This document shows positions 1 to 7,673 of a DNA stretch of 64,000 bases, one piece after another. Positions within the stretch are counted from its first letter, which is position 1; each line of letters opens with the position of its first letter. A model generated the notes under the pieces. The model was not told the DNA's origin. It searched no databases and saw only the letters and a program-made list of their open reading frames with translations. Origin of the DNA: Mesobacillus subterraneus (GTDB lineage: Bacteria; Bacillota; Bacilli; Bacillales; Cytobacillaceae); the NCBI RefSeq assembly GCF_023715485.1, contig NZ_JAMBOF010000013.1:1-64000 (forward strand), read 5' to 3'. The position numbers and the translations under genes are program-made.

Positions 1-106
1 TCCGCCGCTGATCTTCAAAAGCAAGCTAATGAAGATCCGCTCGACTTGCATGTATTAGGCACGCCGCCAGCGTTCGTCCTGAGCCAGGATCAAACTCTCC
101 AATAAA
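1..106 (-). rRNA. 16S ribosomal RNA, 5' end (partial)
   Basis: Read on the minus strand, this is the first ~106 nt of a Bacillus-type 16S rRNA. The universal 27F site (AGAGTTTGATCCTGGCTCAG) is present, followed by the conserved GACGAACGCTGGCGGC block and the start of variable region V1. The gene runs off the left edge, so the rest of the rrn operon lies outside. The mature 5' end is placed near 106 by analogy with B. subtilis (UUUAU-GGAGAG). Confidence 0.97.
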
Positions 107-250
107 GAGTTATGAGTTAGCTCATAAAGTTAAAACGTTGGCTCATGATCTTCTATATAATAGAAGCCATGAAAATTTATTGTTTGTTGACGCTTGTTTG
201 TTTAGTTTTCAAAGAGCAATTTACGTTGCCGTTTCAGTGGCAACTTTTAT
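107..250 (-). other. rrn leader with boxA-like antitermination element
   Basis: This is the transcribed leader between the proximal rrn promoter and 16S. On the minus strand around 203-222 it holds TGCTCTTTGAAAACT, which resembles the boxA sequences of Bacillus rRNA leaders where antitermination factors load. No credible ORF is present; the 61-aa open frame here is an AT-rich shadow. Confidence 0.7.
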
Positions 251-279
251 ATATTACCATGTTGCTAGATTGCTGTCAA
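251..279 (-). promoter_or_regulatory. rrn promoter, proximal (P2-like)
   Basis: Minus-strand sigma-A promoter with a perfect -35 TTGACA (274-279), a 17-nt spacer and a -10 TAATAT (251-256). It lies about 145 nt upstream of the mature 16S end, as expected for the proximal rrn promoter. Confidence 0.85.
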
Positions 280-332
280 CACTTTTTTAATAGTGTTAGT
301 CAAACGGTGAAGTACTCCGTCTGTGTTTAATC

Positions 333-362
333 ATATTACCATCAGTGTTGTTTAAGACGCAA
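333..362 (-). promoter_or_regulatory. rrn promoter, distal (P1-like)
   Basis: Second minus-strand promoter about 80 nt upstream of the first: -35 TTGCGT (357-362), 18-nt spacer, -10 TAATAT (333-338). Tandem promoters are typical of Bacillus rRNA operons. Confidence 0.65.
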
Positions 363-430
363 CAAACAGATTATGGTAAAAAGGTAAATTGAATTCTATA
401 AGCCGAGTTAACATTATTATATAGAAGGAA

Positions 431-459
431 GTCGTCCGGCAATAAAAATGCCAGACAAC
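431..459 (-). terminator. Hairpin, possible terminator
   Basis: A 10-bp stem (GUUGUCUGGC pairing with GCCGGACGAC, two G-U pairs) with a 9-nt loop. The T content after it is weak on either strand. It lies between the small leftward ORF at 603-785 and the rrn promoters, so it could insulate the rrn operon. Confidence 0.3.
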
Positions 460-602
460 CTGTCCTATTTCATTTTCTTTTAACCATGGGTAATCTTTTT
501 TCTGCCAGACGTTTGGGTATTCAAACCTTCAGGCGGCAAATAAAAAGCCTCTTTGATCTAAGTAATTGTTCTAGTTTTCCACTTTGGACATACATTTCTA
601 AT

Positions 603-785
603 TTACATTCCCGGCTGATGCTTTTTCAGTTGCTCATCAATAGCCTTATCCCTTTCTCCGCCATCTGCAAGTTCTTCAGAAAATTCGTGTTCTGACAGGC
701 CTTGTTTCCCGACAAGCTTGGAACTTGCGATTGTTTCAGCTGAAAGATTATTGTTAGGAGCGCCTTGCTCATTCCATTTCTCCAT
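603..785 (-). CDS. Small hydrophilic protein, unknown function
   Basis: A 60-residue ORF rich in Glu, Lys, Asn and Ser, with no membrane segment or cysteine. The centre (residues 27-45) is acidic and ends in a lysine-rich tail. Upstream is AAAAAGGG at reasonable spacing from the ATG, a moderate ribosome binding site. Composition resembles the many small spore- or stress-associated proteins of Bacillaceae, but I recognise no family. It stands alone between the rrn promoters and a decayed gene. The call rests on codon use and amino-acid composition only; it could be spurious. Confidence 0.45.
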   Translation of the reverse strand: MEKWNEQGAPNNNLSAETIASSKLVGKQGLSEHEFSEELADGGERDKAIDEQLKKHQPGM

Positions 786-869
786 CGCTTCACGACCCTT
801 TTTTTAGATTACTATTTGTTAAAAGAGGCATTTTCATTCCAAAAAACAATAAAAGAAGCCGATTGCTAC

Positions 870-1290
870 CTCCTCATTGATGAATGAAGATGTCATCCAG
901 GGCACTCCCCTTACTTATCATTATGCAGAACTTCATTGCTAAAATAAGATTCAAAAATATGCGTGCTTAATTATTTACAGTATGAAGGCGCTTTTATCGT
1001 GAACCATGAGTATAACTTCGGAATGGATTTATTGACTCAAGCGGTCCGAGAATCCAGCTTCCCCTGGTTATCAGCAAATATCATCCTTTCAAAGACTTGC
1101 AAACCAACGTTTGAATAGCCTTATTTTATAAAAGAATTAACAAACGGTCTGAGAGGTGCAGTACTCGCTGTAACGACTCACTATATTCCGGACAGGAAAA
1201 ATCCTGAATATTATAGAAGGAATAGATTTTCGTGATGCGTTCAAAACTACAAAAAATGGGTTGAACGTTTAAATGAGACGGAGAGATATA
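870..1290 (+). pseudogene. Remnant of a 2',3'-cyclic nucleotide phosphodiesterase / 5'-nucleotidase (YfkN-type)
   Basis: Fragments in shifting frames match the N-terminal calcineurin-like metallophosphatase domain of secreted YfkN/CpdB-type enzymes. About 886-945 encodes a VIQGTPLTYHYAELH-like stretch, corresponding to the family's GDLIQGTPL region. About 1000-1100 encodes VNHEYNFGMDLLTQAV then FPWLSANI, which is the GNHEFxxG metal-binding motif and the following helix. About 1136-1225 encodes GLRGAVLAVTTHYIPD, and about 1250-1290 encodes a KKWVERLNETE-like segment. Stops and frameshifts separate all four, and nothing downstream matches the remaining domains. The gene is dead and heavily truncated; the exact edges are uncertain. 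Confidence 0.75.
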
Positions 1291-1442
1291 TATTGAAGAA
1301 TGAACTGATGAGGACTTTAAGAGTAGTACAAGATTATAAAAATCCGGAAAAACATTATAGGTAATTAATCCTGAAATTCAATTCAAAAACAGCGTGTCTA
1401 CTGAATTGAACAGTTTTGCCAAATTAATAGTTACTATTTAAT

Positions 1443-1471
1443 TTGCTATTCATACCAGTATCTGTTATTAT
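1443..1471 (+). promoter_or_regulatory. cspC promoter
   Basis: -35 TTGCTA (1443-1448), 17-nt spacer, -10 TATTAT (1466-1471). Transcription from about 1478 would give a ~107-nt 5' UTR before cspC; long structured leaders are characteristic of cold-shock genes. Confidence 0.7.
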
Positions 1472-1584
1472 GAAGTAGAATTATTTTTGTTCGGTGTAAA
1501 GGATAGAATATTTTCGTCTTAATGATCACCTTTGGGCAAGGATAGTAACAAATTGTGCGTGTAATGCACTAGGAGGAAACAAAC

Positions 1585-1785
1585 ATGGAACAAGGTACAG
1601 TAAAATGGTTTAACGCAGAAAAAGGATTCGGATTCATCGAGCGCGAAGGTGGAGACGATGTATTCGTACACTTCTCAGCTATCCAATCTGAAGGTTTCAA
1701 ATCATTAGACGAAGGTCAAAAAGTAACTTTCGACGTTGAGCAAGGCGCTCGTGGACCACAAGCTGCTAACGTTCAAAAAGCTTAA
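1585..1785 (+). CDS. cspC: Cold shock protein CspC
   Basis: A 66-residue single cold-shock domain: a five-stranded beta barrel that binds single-stranded RNA/DNA and melts RNA structure in the cytoplasm. RNP1 (KGFGFIE, residues ~13-19) and RNP2 (VFVHF, ~27-31) are intact, and the protein is almost identical to B. subtilis CspC from the first residues ([10 protein letters not shown]) on. A strong AGGAGG sits 7-8 nt before the ATG. It is preceded by a sigma-A promoter and a ~107-nt leader and followed by an intrinsic terminator, so it is monocistronic. It is intact between two regions of decayed genes. Confidence 0.97.
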   Translation: MEQGTVKWFNAEKGFGFIEREGGDDVFVHFSAIQSEGFKSLDEGQKVTFDVEQGARGPQAANVQKA

Positions 1786-1796
1786 TATAGCTTGAT

Positions 1797-1828
1797 AAAA
1801 GCAGATCCTACAAGGATCTGCTTTTTTT
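1797..1828 (+). terminator. cspC terminator
   Basis: Stem GCAGATCC / GGATCTGC extended by A-T pairs, with a short loop and seven T residues on the plus strand. Confidence 0.9.
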
Positions 1829-1846
1829 ATTAAATAAATTTGGACA

Positions 1847-1878
1847 GTAAAAAACCTGCTCCAACGCAAGAGCAGGTT
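1847..1878 (-). terminator. Terminator facing left, downstream of the L33 remnant
   Basis: On the minus strand a 9-bp stem AACCTGCTC / GAGCAGGTT with an 8-nt loop is followed by a T run. It terminates leftward transcription arriving from the broken rpmG/CobW genes and sits back to back with the cspC terminator. Confidence 0.8.
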
Positions 1879-2036
1879 AATGGTGCAGGTAAAGTAAAGC
1901 AATAAAAAGGTTTAATTAAGTATAGCACAGTGAAATTAGATATCCTATTTATTTTAAAAAATATTTTTAAATGCCCTTTACAAAAACTTTCTGGGTTTTG
2001 CAAATACCATGGAAAACCGGACTATAAAATGAACAA

Positions 2037-2186
2037 TTACTTTGTTTCTCTATGCAAGGTGTTTTTCTTTAACCGCGGACAGTATTTCATTAATCCTAAT
2101 CTATCAGGGTTATTCCGCTTATTTTTTGTCGTAATATAATTGTGGTCACCAGTTTCTGTTCATGCTAAAGTTATATTTACTCTCAC
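2037..2186 (-). pseudogene. rpmG: Ribosomal protein L33 (rpmG paralogue) with in-frame TGA at codon 9
   Basis: The frame is 49 codons plus TAA, exactly the length of bacterial L33, a small protein of the 50S subunit. It reads VRVNITLA[12 protein letters not shown], then [17 protein letters not shown] and LHRETK, matching L33 along its whole length except that codon 9, normally the first zinc-ligand Cys of CxxC, is TGA. The second CxxC cysteine is Thr and the fourth ligand position is Leu, so this is a zinc-independent (C-minus) type. A perfect AGGAGG precedes the GTG start. It lies directly downstream of a CobW-type zinc GTPase remnant and a Zur box, as C-minus ribosomal paralogues often do. 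It is most likely a recent pseudogene; see findings. Confidence 0.85.
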
Positions 2187-2235
2187 AACTGAGTCCTCCT
2201 AAATTTAAATTTAATTAAGCCTCCCCGTTAAATTA

Positions 2236-3165
2236 TCAAGCAGTGAAGGCTGGGACCTGATCATTCATTATTGACCAATCCATGGTCATTTTTTGATCAT
2301 CCAATTGCCATTCATCAAACCTTATTTCTATTTCATCTCTGTTCATATCGACTCCTATAAACACAATTGCTATTATTCGGTCCCATATAGTTTGTCCCAT
2401 TTTGCCAGTAGTTCAGGTTCATCGATAAGGATCTGATCCTTTTCCTCTTTAGGATATGCCGCAACCCATTCCCCTGCTGCTTGTAGTGTAATCGAAGGTC
2501 CTGCTTGGGATAGTAATCCCGCAACATTATTCCTTGTTGCCAGCCAGAAAAAAACTTTTGCCCTAACTATCCTGCGGTACACAAAGGAAGAGTTTCCACA
2601 TTCTACGGTCTCAGGGGTACTCCTTGATCCAGCCTGCTCCCTGGCTTACTTTTTAAAAATCAAATAAACCCGTTTCAAGAATTTCGCAGAGTGGTATTTC
2701 AGAATGGGCAGCCTCTATTATCCTCGCATCAGGATTTAATTTGTGCAGTATGGCTTTTAATTCTATTACAGACTCCTCATCCACCAGATCGGCCTTGTTC
2801 ACAATCAGCACATTGGCAAACTCAATCTGGTCAATTAATAAATCGACCACTTTCCTTGTGTCTTGTTCATCAGTCCTCTGCTTTCTGTCTAACAGAGTCT
2901 CTCCCGAGGAAAAATCATGCCAGAATCGAATAGCATCTACCACGGTTACCATAGTGTCCAGCTTGCAGCGATCAGATAAATTTATTCCGAGGCCCGCGTC
3001 AATATATGTAAAGGTTTGCGAAACTGGAATCAGCTCCGAAATGCAAGATGACTCAATCAGTATATAATCAATATCTCAGATTCAATCAGTTTTTCAACTT
3101 CTATGATTAAATCTTCCCTTAACGTACAGCAAATACATAAAAGACGCGAAAGCGTTACAGCACAT
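2236..3165 (-). pseudogene. CobW/ZNG-type zinc metallochaperone GTPase, truncated and frameshifted
   Basis: Leftward pieces of a CobW-family GTPase (B. subtilis YciC/ZagA group), a family of G3E GTPases that deliver metal to client proteins. About 3085-3155 encodes LCICCTLREDL, holding the CxCC metal motif. After a frameshift come a DYILIESS-type stretch, DTMVTVVDA and the nucleotide-specificity motif NKADL. A stop near 2653 and a large deletion follow, then the C-terminal domain (VRAKVFFWLATRNN ... GPSITLQAAGEW), another frameshift and FIGVDMNRDEI to a TGA at 2236. The N-terminal P-loop region is missing, with the Zur box sitting immediately upstream of the surviving part. At least three disruptions are visible, so it is not functional. 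Confidence 0.88.
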
Positions 3166-3177
3166 AGCAAAAATAAA

Positions 3178-3192
3178 TCGTAATGATTACGA
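3178..3192. promoter_or_regulatory. Zur box 1 (perfect 7-1-7 palindrome)
   Basis: TCGTAATGATTACGA matches the B. subtilis Zur 7-1-7 operator core exactly. It lies between the CobW remnant (left) and the ZnuA-like operon (right) and probably once controlled the leftward CobW-L33 genes. Confidence 0.85.
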
Positions 3193-3232
3193 AAATCATT
3201 TACAAAAGCTGATTCGTATTTTAAACTATAAA

Positions 3233-3247
3233 TCGTAATCATTTCGA
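3233..3247 (+). promoter_or_regulatory. Zur box 2
   Basis: TCGTAATCATTTCGA has one mismatch from the perfect Zur palindrome and lies 55 nt upstream of the ZnuA-like start. It is the likely operator for the rightward zinc operon (repression when zinc is plentiful). Confidence 0.8.
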
Positions 3248-3301
3248 TTAAGGAATAATACATATTCATCCTTAAAAAAAAGAACCCGGAGGTAAGAGGA
3301 A

Positions 3302-4408
3302 ATGAAAAGATTATTATTATTATCGATTTTAATTATGGGCACTATATTGGCAGGCTGCTCATCTACTAAAGAGGTTGAATCAATAAGCCAAACCCACACT
3401 GAAAAACTCAAAATCTATACTACTATATTCCCGCTTCAAGACTTCACGAATAAAATTGGCGGAGACTTTGTAGACGTTAAGAGCATCTATCCACCCAATG
3501 TAGACGCTCACAGTTTTGAACCATCCACAAAAGATATGATTAACCTTGCCAAAGCGGACCTTTTCATCTATACAGGTGCAGGAATTGAGGGATTCACAGA
3601 AAAAGCAGCAGAAGCTCTTAAGAACGAAAAAGTTGTGATTGTAAGAGCCGTCGAAGGAATACGACTACTTGAGATGAACGAGGAACACTCCCACGCGGAG
3701 GAAAGCAATTCAAAAATCGAAATTCACGAAGAGGATGCCGACCATTCCGAAGAGGAACATCACGAAGAGGAAGCCGATCATTCCGAGGAAGAACACATCG
3801 AAGCTGAAACCTCTGATTCCAAAGAGGACAATAAAAAAAATGACAGTACCCATTCCGGAGAAAACGAAGATCACGCTGAACACGGCAATTATGACCCTCA
3901 TGTCTGGCTTGATCCATCATTATCTATACAAATAGCTTCTAATATTAAAGATTCTTTAATCGAGCTGATGCCAGAAAAAAAGACTGAGTTTGAGGATAAT
4001 TATAAAATGCTTGAAAAAGAACTTACTGCACTGGACAACGAATTCAAGCAAGTCATCGATAATTCTAAAACTAAATACTTGTTGGTTGCCCATGATGCTT
4101 ATGGTTATTGGGCCAACCGTTATGGAATCAAACAAATTGCTGTTAACGGTCTTTCCCCTACTCAAGAGCCGACACAAAGGGAATTGGCAGATATCATAAA
4201 AGAATCGAAAGAACATCAAATTAAATACATTGCCTTTGAACAAAACGTGTCTCCACGGGTAGCGGAAATTATCCAAAAAGAAATTGGAGCCTCGGCTTTA
4301 ACTCTAAACAACCTGGAGTCGATTACTGAAGAGGATGTTAAAAATAATGAGGATTATTTCAGCCTGATGAGGAAAAATCTCGAAACACTCAAAAAAGCTT
4401 TAAACTGA
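3302..4408 (+). CDS. ZnuA/AdcA-type zinc-binding lipoprotein
   Basis: A 368-residue cluster A-I metal-binding protein of a zinc importer, anchored outside the membrane. The signal peptide ends in the lipobox LAGC (Cys19). Probable zinc ligands are His70 (DAHSFEPS), His200 (DPHVWLDP), His264 (VAHDAYGYW) and an acidic residue near 313. Between the first two is a long His/Asp/Glu-rich loop (residues ~128-195) with internal DADHSEEEH-type repeats; such loops gather zinc in this family. GGAGG lies before the ATG and a Zur box 55 nt upstream. No ABC ATPase or ABC permease follows; the next genes are a YcgR-like permease and a YcgQ-like protein. A cation other than zinc is possible but unlikely given Zur. 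Confidence 0.93.
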   Translation: MKRLLLLSILIMGTILAGCSSTKEVESISQTHTEKLKIYTTIFPLQDFTNKIGGDFVDVKSIYPPNVDAHSFEPSTKDMINLAKADLFIYTGAGIEGFTEKAAEALKNEKVVIVRAVEGIRLLEMNEEHSHAEESNSKIEIHEEDADHSEEEHHEEEADHSEEEHIEAETSDSKEDNKKNDSTHSGENEDHAEHGNYDPHVWLDPSLSIQIASNIKDSLIELMPEKKTEFEDNYKMLEKELTALDNEFKQVIDNSKTKYLLVAHDAYGYWANRYGIKQIAVNGLSPTQEPTQRELADIIKESKEHQIKYIAFEQNVSPRVAEIIQKEIGASALTLNNLESITEEDVKNNEDYFSLMRKNLETLKKALN

Positions 4409-4498
4409 TAGATTTAATTCTATTTAATAGTAATAAATCGAAATTTAAAAAGTATATTAAAACTAGCAAATATTAAATTAAAAATCCAGGAGGGTAAA

Positions 4499-5494
4499 AT
4501 GATCAGGCTGCTCCGTTCAAATATTTTAGATATCACTGGTTTCACTGTAATATTAGCTTTGTTGTGGCTGCTAAGCCTCGGTTCAGGTCTAAAAGAGACG
4601 ATTGTAATTCCGCCATCTCTATTAAATTTAAATACTATTTTTCTGAGTATTTTAATAGAAGCCTTCCCCTTCGTACTGATCGGGGTTCTAATAGCAGGTA
4701 TGATCCAAATCTTTGTGACTGAGGAGCATATCAGTAAATGGATTCCCAAAAACAAATACATGGCAATTGTAATGAGCTGCTCAGTTGGTGCGCTTTTTCC
4801 TGCGTGTGAGTGCGGCATCGTCCCGATTGTTAGAAGGCTGGTAGGTAAAGGCGTGCCAGTGGCTGCTGCTATCGGATTTATGCTGACAGGACCGCTTATA
4901 AATCCAATCGTTATCGCCTCAACCTATATGGCATTTGGCAATGATGTTAAAATTGCTGCATTGCGAATGAGTTTGGGGTTTATTATTGCACTCATTGTTG
5001 CCTTTATAATTGGCAGTTTATTTAAAGGAACTCAATTCAAACAATCATTTTCAGCTGTAACCCATTCACATATAAATAACAAGAACTTCTTCGAGAAATT
5101 TTGGTCAATGCTGCAACATTCCATAGATGAATTTTTCGATATGGCGAAGTATTTAATAGCCGGGGCATTCCTCGCTGCGGTCGTACAAACATACATGCCG
5201 GCTAAGTCATTGCTTGAAATAGGCAGTGGGACTGCCGCATCCTTGGCAGTCATGATGGGACTTGCTTTCTTCTTGTCTCTCTGTTCAGAGGCAGATGCCT
5301 TTATTGGAGCATCCTTCAGCAGTATCTTCCCGGCAACATCCATTCTTGGCTTCTTGATTTTCGGGCCAATGATTGATTTAAAAAACACTCTTATGATGAT
5401 GAGCGTGTTCCGTTTTAAGTTTGTTATGTCGGTTCTTGCAGTTGTCGCTGGCACTGTATTTATTATTCTAATGCTGCTCAGCGGCTTGCTTTAG
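4499..5494 (+). CDS. YcgR-like permease (DUF318 / SO_0444 family)
   Basis: A 331-residue polytopic membrane protein of the DUF318 permease family, to which B. subtilis YcgR belongs. The hallmark FPACECG motif (residues ~100-106) is followed by the GVPVAAAIGFMLTGPLINP helix pair, and the second half carries the matching LCSEADAF motif; the duplicated halves and Cys/acidic motifs suggest a metal path. AGGAGGG precedes the ATG. It lies 90 nt after the ZnuA-like gene and 11 nt before the YcgQ-like gene, so all three form one operon under Zur. The transport direction is not established; relatives in other bacteria are annotated as Cu/Zn efflux, whereas Zur control here argues for zinc acquisition. 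Confidence 0.85.
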   Translation: MIRLLRSNILDITGFTVILALLWLLSLGSGLKETIVIPPSLLNLNTIFLSILIEAFPFVLIGVLIAGMIQIFVTEEHISKWIPKNKYMAIVMSCSVGALFPACECGIVPIVRRLVGKGVPVAAAIGFMLTGPLINPIVIASTYMAFGNDVKIAALRMSLGFIIALIVAFIIGSLFKGTQFKQSFSAVTHSHINNKNFFEKFWSMLQHSIDEFFDMAKYLIAGAFLAAVVQTYMPAKSLLEIGSGTAASLAVMMGLAFFLSLCSEADAFIGASFSSIFPATSILGFLIFGPMIDLKNTLMMMSVFRFKFVMSVLAVVAGTVFIILMLLSGLL

Positions 5495-5505
5495 GAGGTG
5501 CGGAG

Positions 5506-6474
5506 ATGAAATTTCATGCACAGCAGGCTGCTAGGTCCCTTATTCTGCTCGGCTTTTCCGTGTTGATTTATATGATGCATTACACAGGAGAAATCCTGTT
5601 ATTTATCAATCCGAAATATCTATTGCTCAGTCAGGCTGCAGCCTTTATATTTTTAATTTTATTTTTCATCCAAATCACAAGAGTTTGGACTTTAAAAAGC
5701 GCTGATGCATCTGAGAGCTGCGGTCATGAAGATGGCTGCTGTTCACAAGATCATGACCATAATCATGATCATGGCGATACACCTTTTTCTGTAAAAAAAC
5801 TAGTCTCCTATTCTATTATCCTTTTGCCATTGCTTACAGGCTTCCTCCTCCCGGCAAAGGTATTAGATTCTTCGATTGCAGATAAAAAAGGTGCCATGCT
5901 CTCAATTGCGGGTTCAAGTAAAAAGGAAAATAATAAGGAAAGCGTTAATGGAAATCTGTCAGGACAGGATACAAATAATAATGATCTACAAACCGACCAA
6001 GATTCCATATCTACAGAAGATACAGCAACTGTTACTGGATATGAGAATGAGAAATCCGAAGCGGAATATGAAAAACTTATGAAACAATTGCAGGAAAGTC
6101 CTCTAATAGATTTTAACGAAAGTATTTTCTCAACGTATTACGAAGAAATAAGCTCTAATATCGATAAATTCCAGGGGCGAAAAGTAAGTCTGAATGGGTT
6201 TGTCTATAAAGAAGAAGGATTCTCAGAGAACCAGCTGGTTGTCTCAAGGTTCCTGGTAACACACTGTGTAGCTGATGCAAGTATTATTGGGTTTCTTTCA
6301 GAATTCCCAGATGCGGGGAAAATACAGAAGGATACTTGGATTAGGGTCGAAGGTGTGATTGAGAACAGCACATATATGGATTCACCTATTCCTTTGATCA
6401 AAGTAACAAAATGGGAAGAGATCAAAGAACCTGAATCACCTTATCTATACCCAATAAGTATCAGAAGAAATTAG
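5506..6474 (+). CDS. YcgQ-like protein (TIGR03943 family)
   Basis: A 322-residue protein with two N-terminal membrane helices (~14-60), a loop rich in His and Cys (residues ~65-92, including CGHEDGCC and DHDHNHDHGD), another helix (~100-122), a long low-complexity linker and a C-terminal domain (~215-322) typical of TIGR03943/UPF0703 proteins. This family is regularly the partner of the DUF318 permease (YcgR-YcgQ in B. subtilis). The His/Cys loop is a plausible metal-binding segment. It starts 11 nt after the permease with a perfect AGGAGGTG. Role: probably the accessory subunit of a zinc permease; inferred from context, not proven. Confidence 0.85.
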   Translation: MKFHAQQAARSLILLGFSVLIYMMHYTGEILLFINPKYLLLSQAAAFIFLILFFIQITRVWTLKSADASESCGHEDGCCSQDHDHNHDHGDTPFSVKKLVSYSIILLPLLTGFLLPAKVLDSSIADKKGAMLSIAGSSKKENNKESVNGNLSGQDTNNNDLQTDQDSISTEDTATVTGYENEKSEAEYEKLMKQLQESPLIDFNESIFSTYYEEISSNIDKFQGRKVSLNGFVYKEEGFSENQLVVSRFLVTHCVADASIIGFLSEFPDAGKIQKDTWIRVEGVIENSTYMDSPIPLIKVTKWEEIKEPESPYLYPISIRRN

Positions 6475-6524
6475 GCATGGAAAACTCCCGTGAATTATTA
6501 TTTATGATGCTGCCATAACTAAAA

Positions 6525-6566
6525 AAAACCAGATCCGTCCAGGAATTTGGGCGGATCTGGTTTTTC
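6525..6566. terminator. Bidirectional terminator
   Basis: A 13-bp stem (AAAACCAGATCCG / CGGATCTGGTTTT) with T-rich tails on both strands. It serves the rightward zinc operon and the leftward SDR gene. Confidence 0.9.
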
Positions 6567-6587
6567 TATTAATGACTTAATTTCCTG

Positions 6588-7487
6588 TTAAAATCCAAAT
6601 TTCACTCCAGTTAATTTCTCCGAAACATCCCAAAGTTCAGCCATTATTTCTTTATTGTAGACTTCTGCTGCAGGTGTCTCTATCACAGGATTCCCTTTCC
6701 TGTTCCCTCTTCCATCCGGGCCAATATATTCTCCTCCCTTTAGACTGTCTTCAGTTGCAGCGTATATTGTTGAAAGTGCGCCCATTTCTGCTGGCTGAAA
6801 GAACATCTTCATCAGCGCTTTCATAAACCCTGGTGTCTCCGATCTTCCTAGCTTGAAAAGGTTGGTATTGGATATCCCTGGATGGCAGGCAATACTGATA
6901 GCATTGATCCCATGCTTTTTTAAACGATTATCTAACTCCCTTGCAAATAAAAGATTGGCAAGCTTGCTTTGGCCATAAAACTTCATCGCCTTATAACCCT
7001 TCGATCCATCGAGGTTATCAAAATCAATTTTAGCACCTCTGTGTGCAATGCTGCTTAATGTCACGATCCTGGAATCGGGAGTTTTTTTAAGGATCGGCAA
7101 TAACAGTCCCGTAAGCGCAAAATGACCGAGATGATTGCTGCCAAATTGCAGTTCAAAACCATCTTTTGTCTTTCCGTATGGCGGAATCATAACACCTGCG
7201 TTATTAATTAAAGTGTTCAATGAATCATACTTGTTCTTAAAAGATTCGGCAAAAGTGCGAATACTATTAAGGTCGGCTAGATCAAGCTTCATCACTTCTA
7301 CAGAAGCTTGATGATGGACATTCATAATATGATCCACAGCCGACTGTCCTTTTTCCTCATTACGTACAGCAAGAATTAAATGCGCCCCTCTTCCAGCCAA
7401 ATTTTTAGCAGCTTCCAGGCCTATCCCACTGTTGGCTCCTGTTATGATCATTATATTTCCTGCTAAGTTTTCTTTTAACAAAATCAC
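6588..7487 (-). CDS. Short-chain dehydrogenase/reductase (retinol dehydrogenase-like)
   Basis: A cytoplasmic NAD(P)-dependent oxidoreductase of the SDR superfamily, about 299 residues. It has the Rossmann motif TGANSGIG, NNAGVM, the catalytic Ser in LSSIAHRG and the YxxxK pair (FYGQSKLANLL). Length and motif spacing match the animal-RDH/WW-domain-oxidoreductase-like branch common in Bacillus. I chose the GTG at 7487, preceded by AGGGG, because it starts 8-12 residues before the first beta strand as usual; the frame stays open up to a TTG at 7547. It is monocistronic, and the substrate is unknown. Confidence 0.85.
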   Translation of the reverse strand: MILLKENLAGNIMIITGANSGIGLEAAKNLAGRGAHLILAVRNEEKGQSAVDHIMNVHHQASVEVMKLDLADLNSIRTFAESFKNKYDSLNTLINNAGVMIPPYGKTKDGFELQFGSNHLGHFALTGLLLPILKKTPDSRIVTLSSIAHRGAKIDFDNLDGSKGYKAMKFYGQSKLANLLFARELDNRLKKHGINAISIACHPGISNTNLFKLGRSETPGFMKALMKMFFQPAEMGALSTIYAATEDSLKGGEYIGPDGRGNRKGNPVIETPAAEVYNKEIMAELWDVSEKLTGVKFGF

Positions 7488-7673
7488 GACACCCCTGTTT
7501 TTTAAAAATACTAGTCTTTGTTTCCCGTTTATAATAACTTGTTGCAATAAAAATCTATTTGCAAATCTTGATTTCTTCTATGGTATCATAATTGGGCGGA
7601 TTAACCATTGATTTATCTCTCGATTCATTTATAATTCTTACTAAACACATAGGAATTATTGGAGGGATGATAT

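Noticed and set aside
145-330. 61-residue ORF opposite the rrn leader
   Set aside because: Overlaps the rrn promoter and leader, no ribosome site.
1930-2139. Plus-strand 69-residue ORF
   Set aside because: It lies antisense to the L33 remnant, has no ribosome site, and its composition is that of an AT-rich shadow frame.
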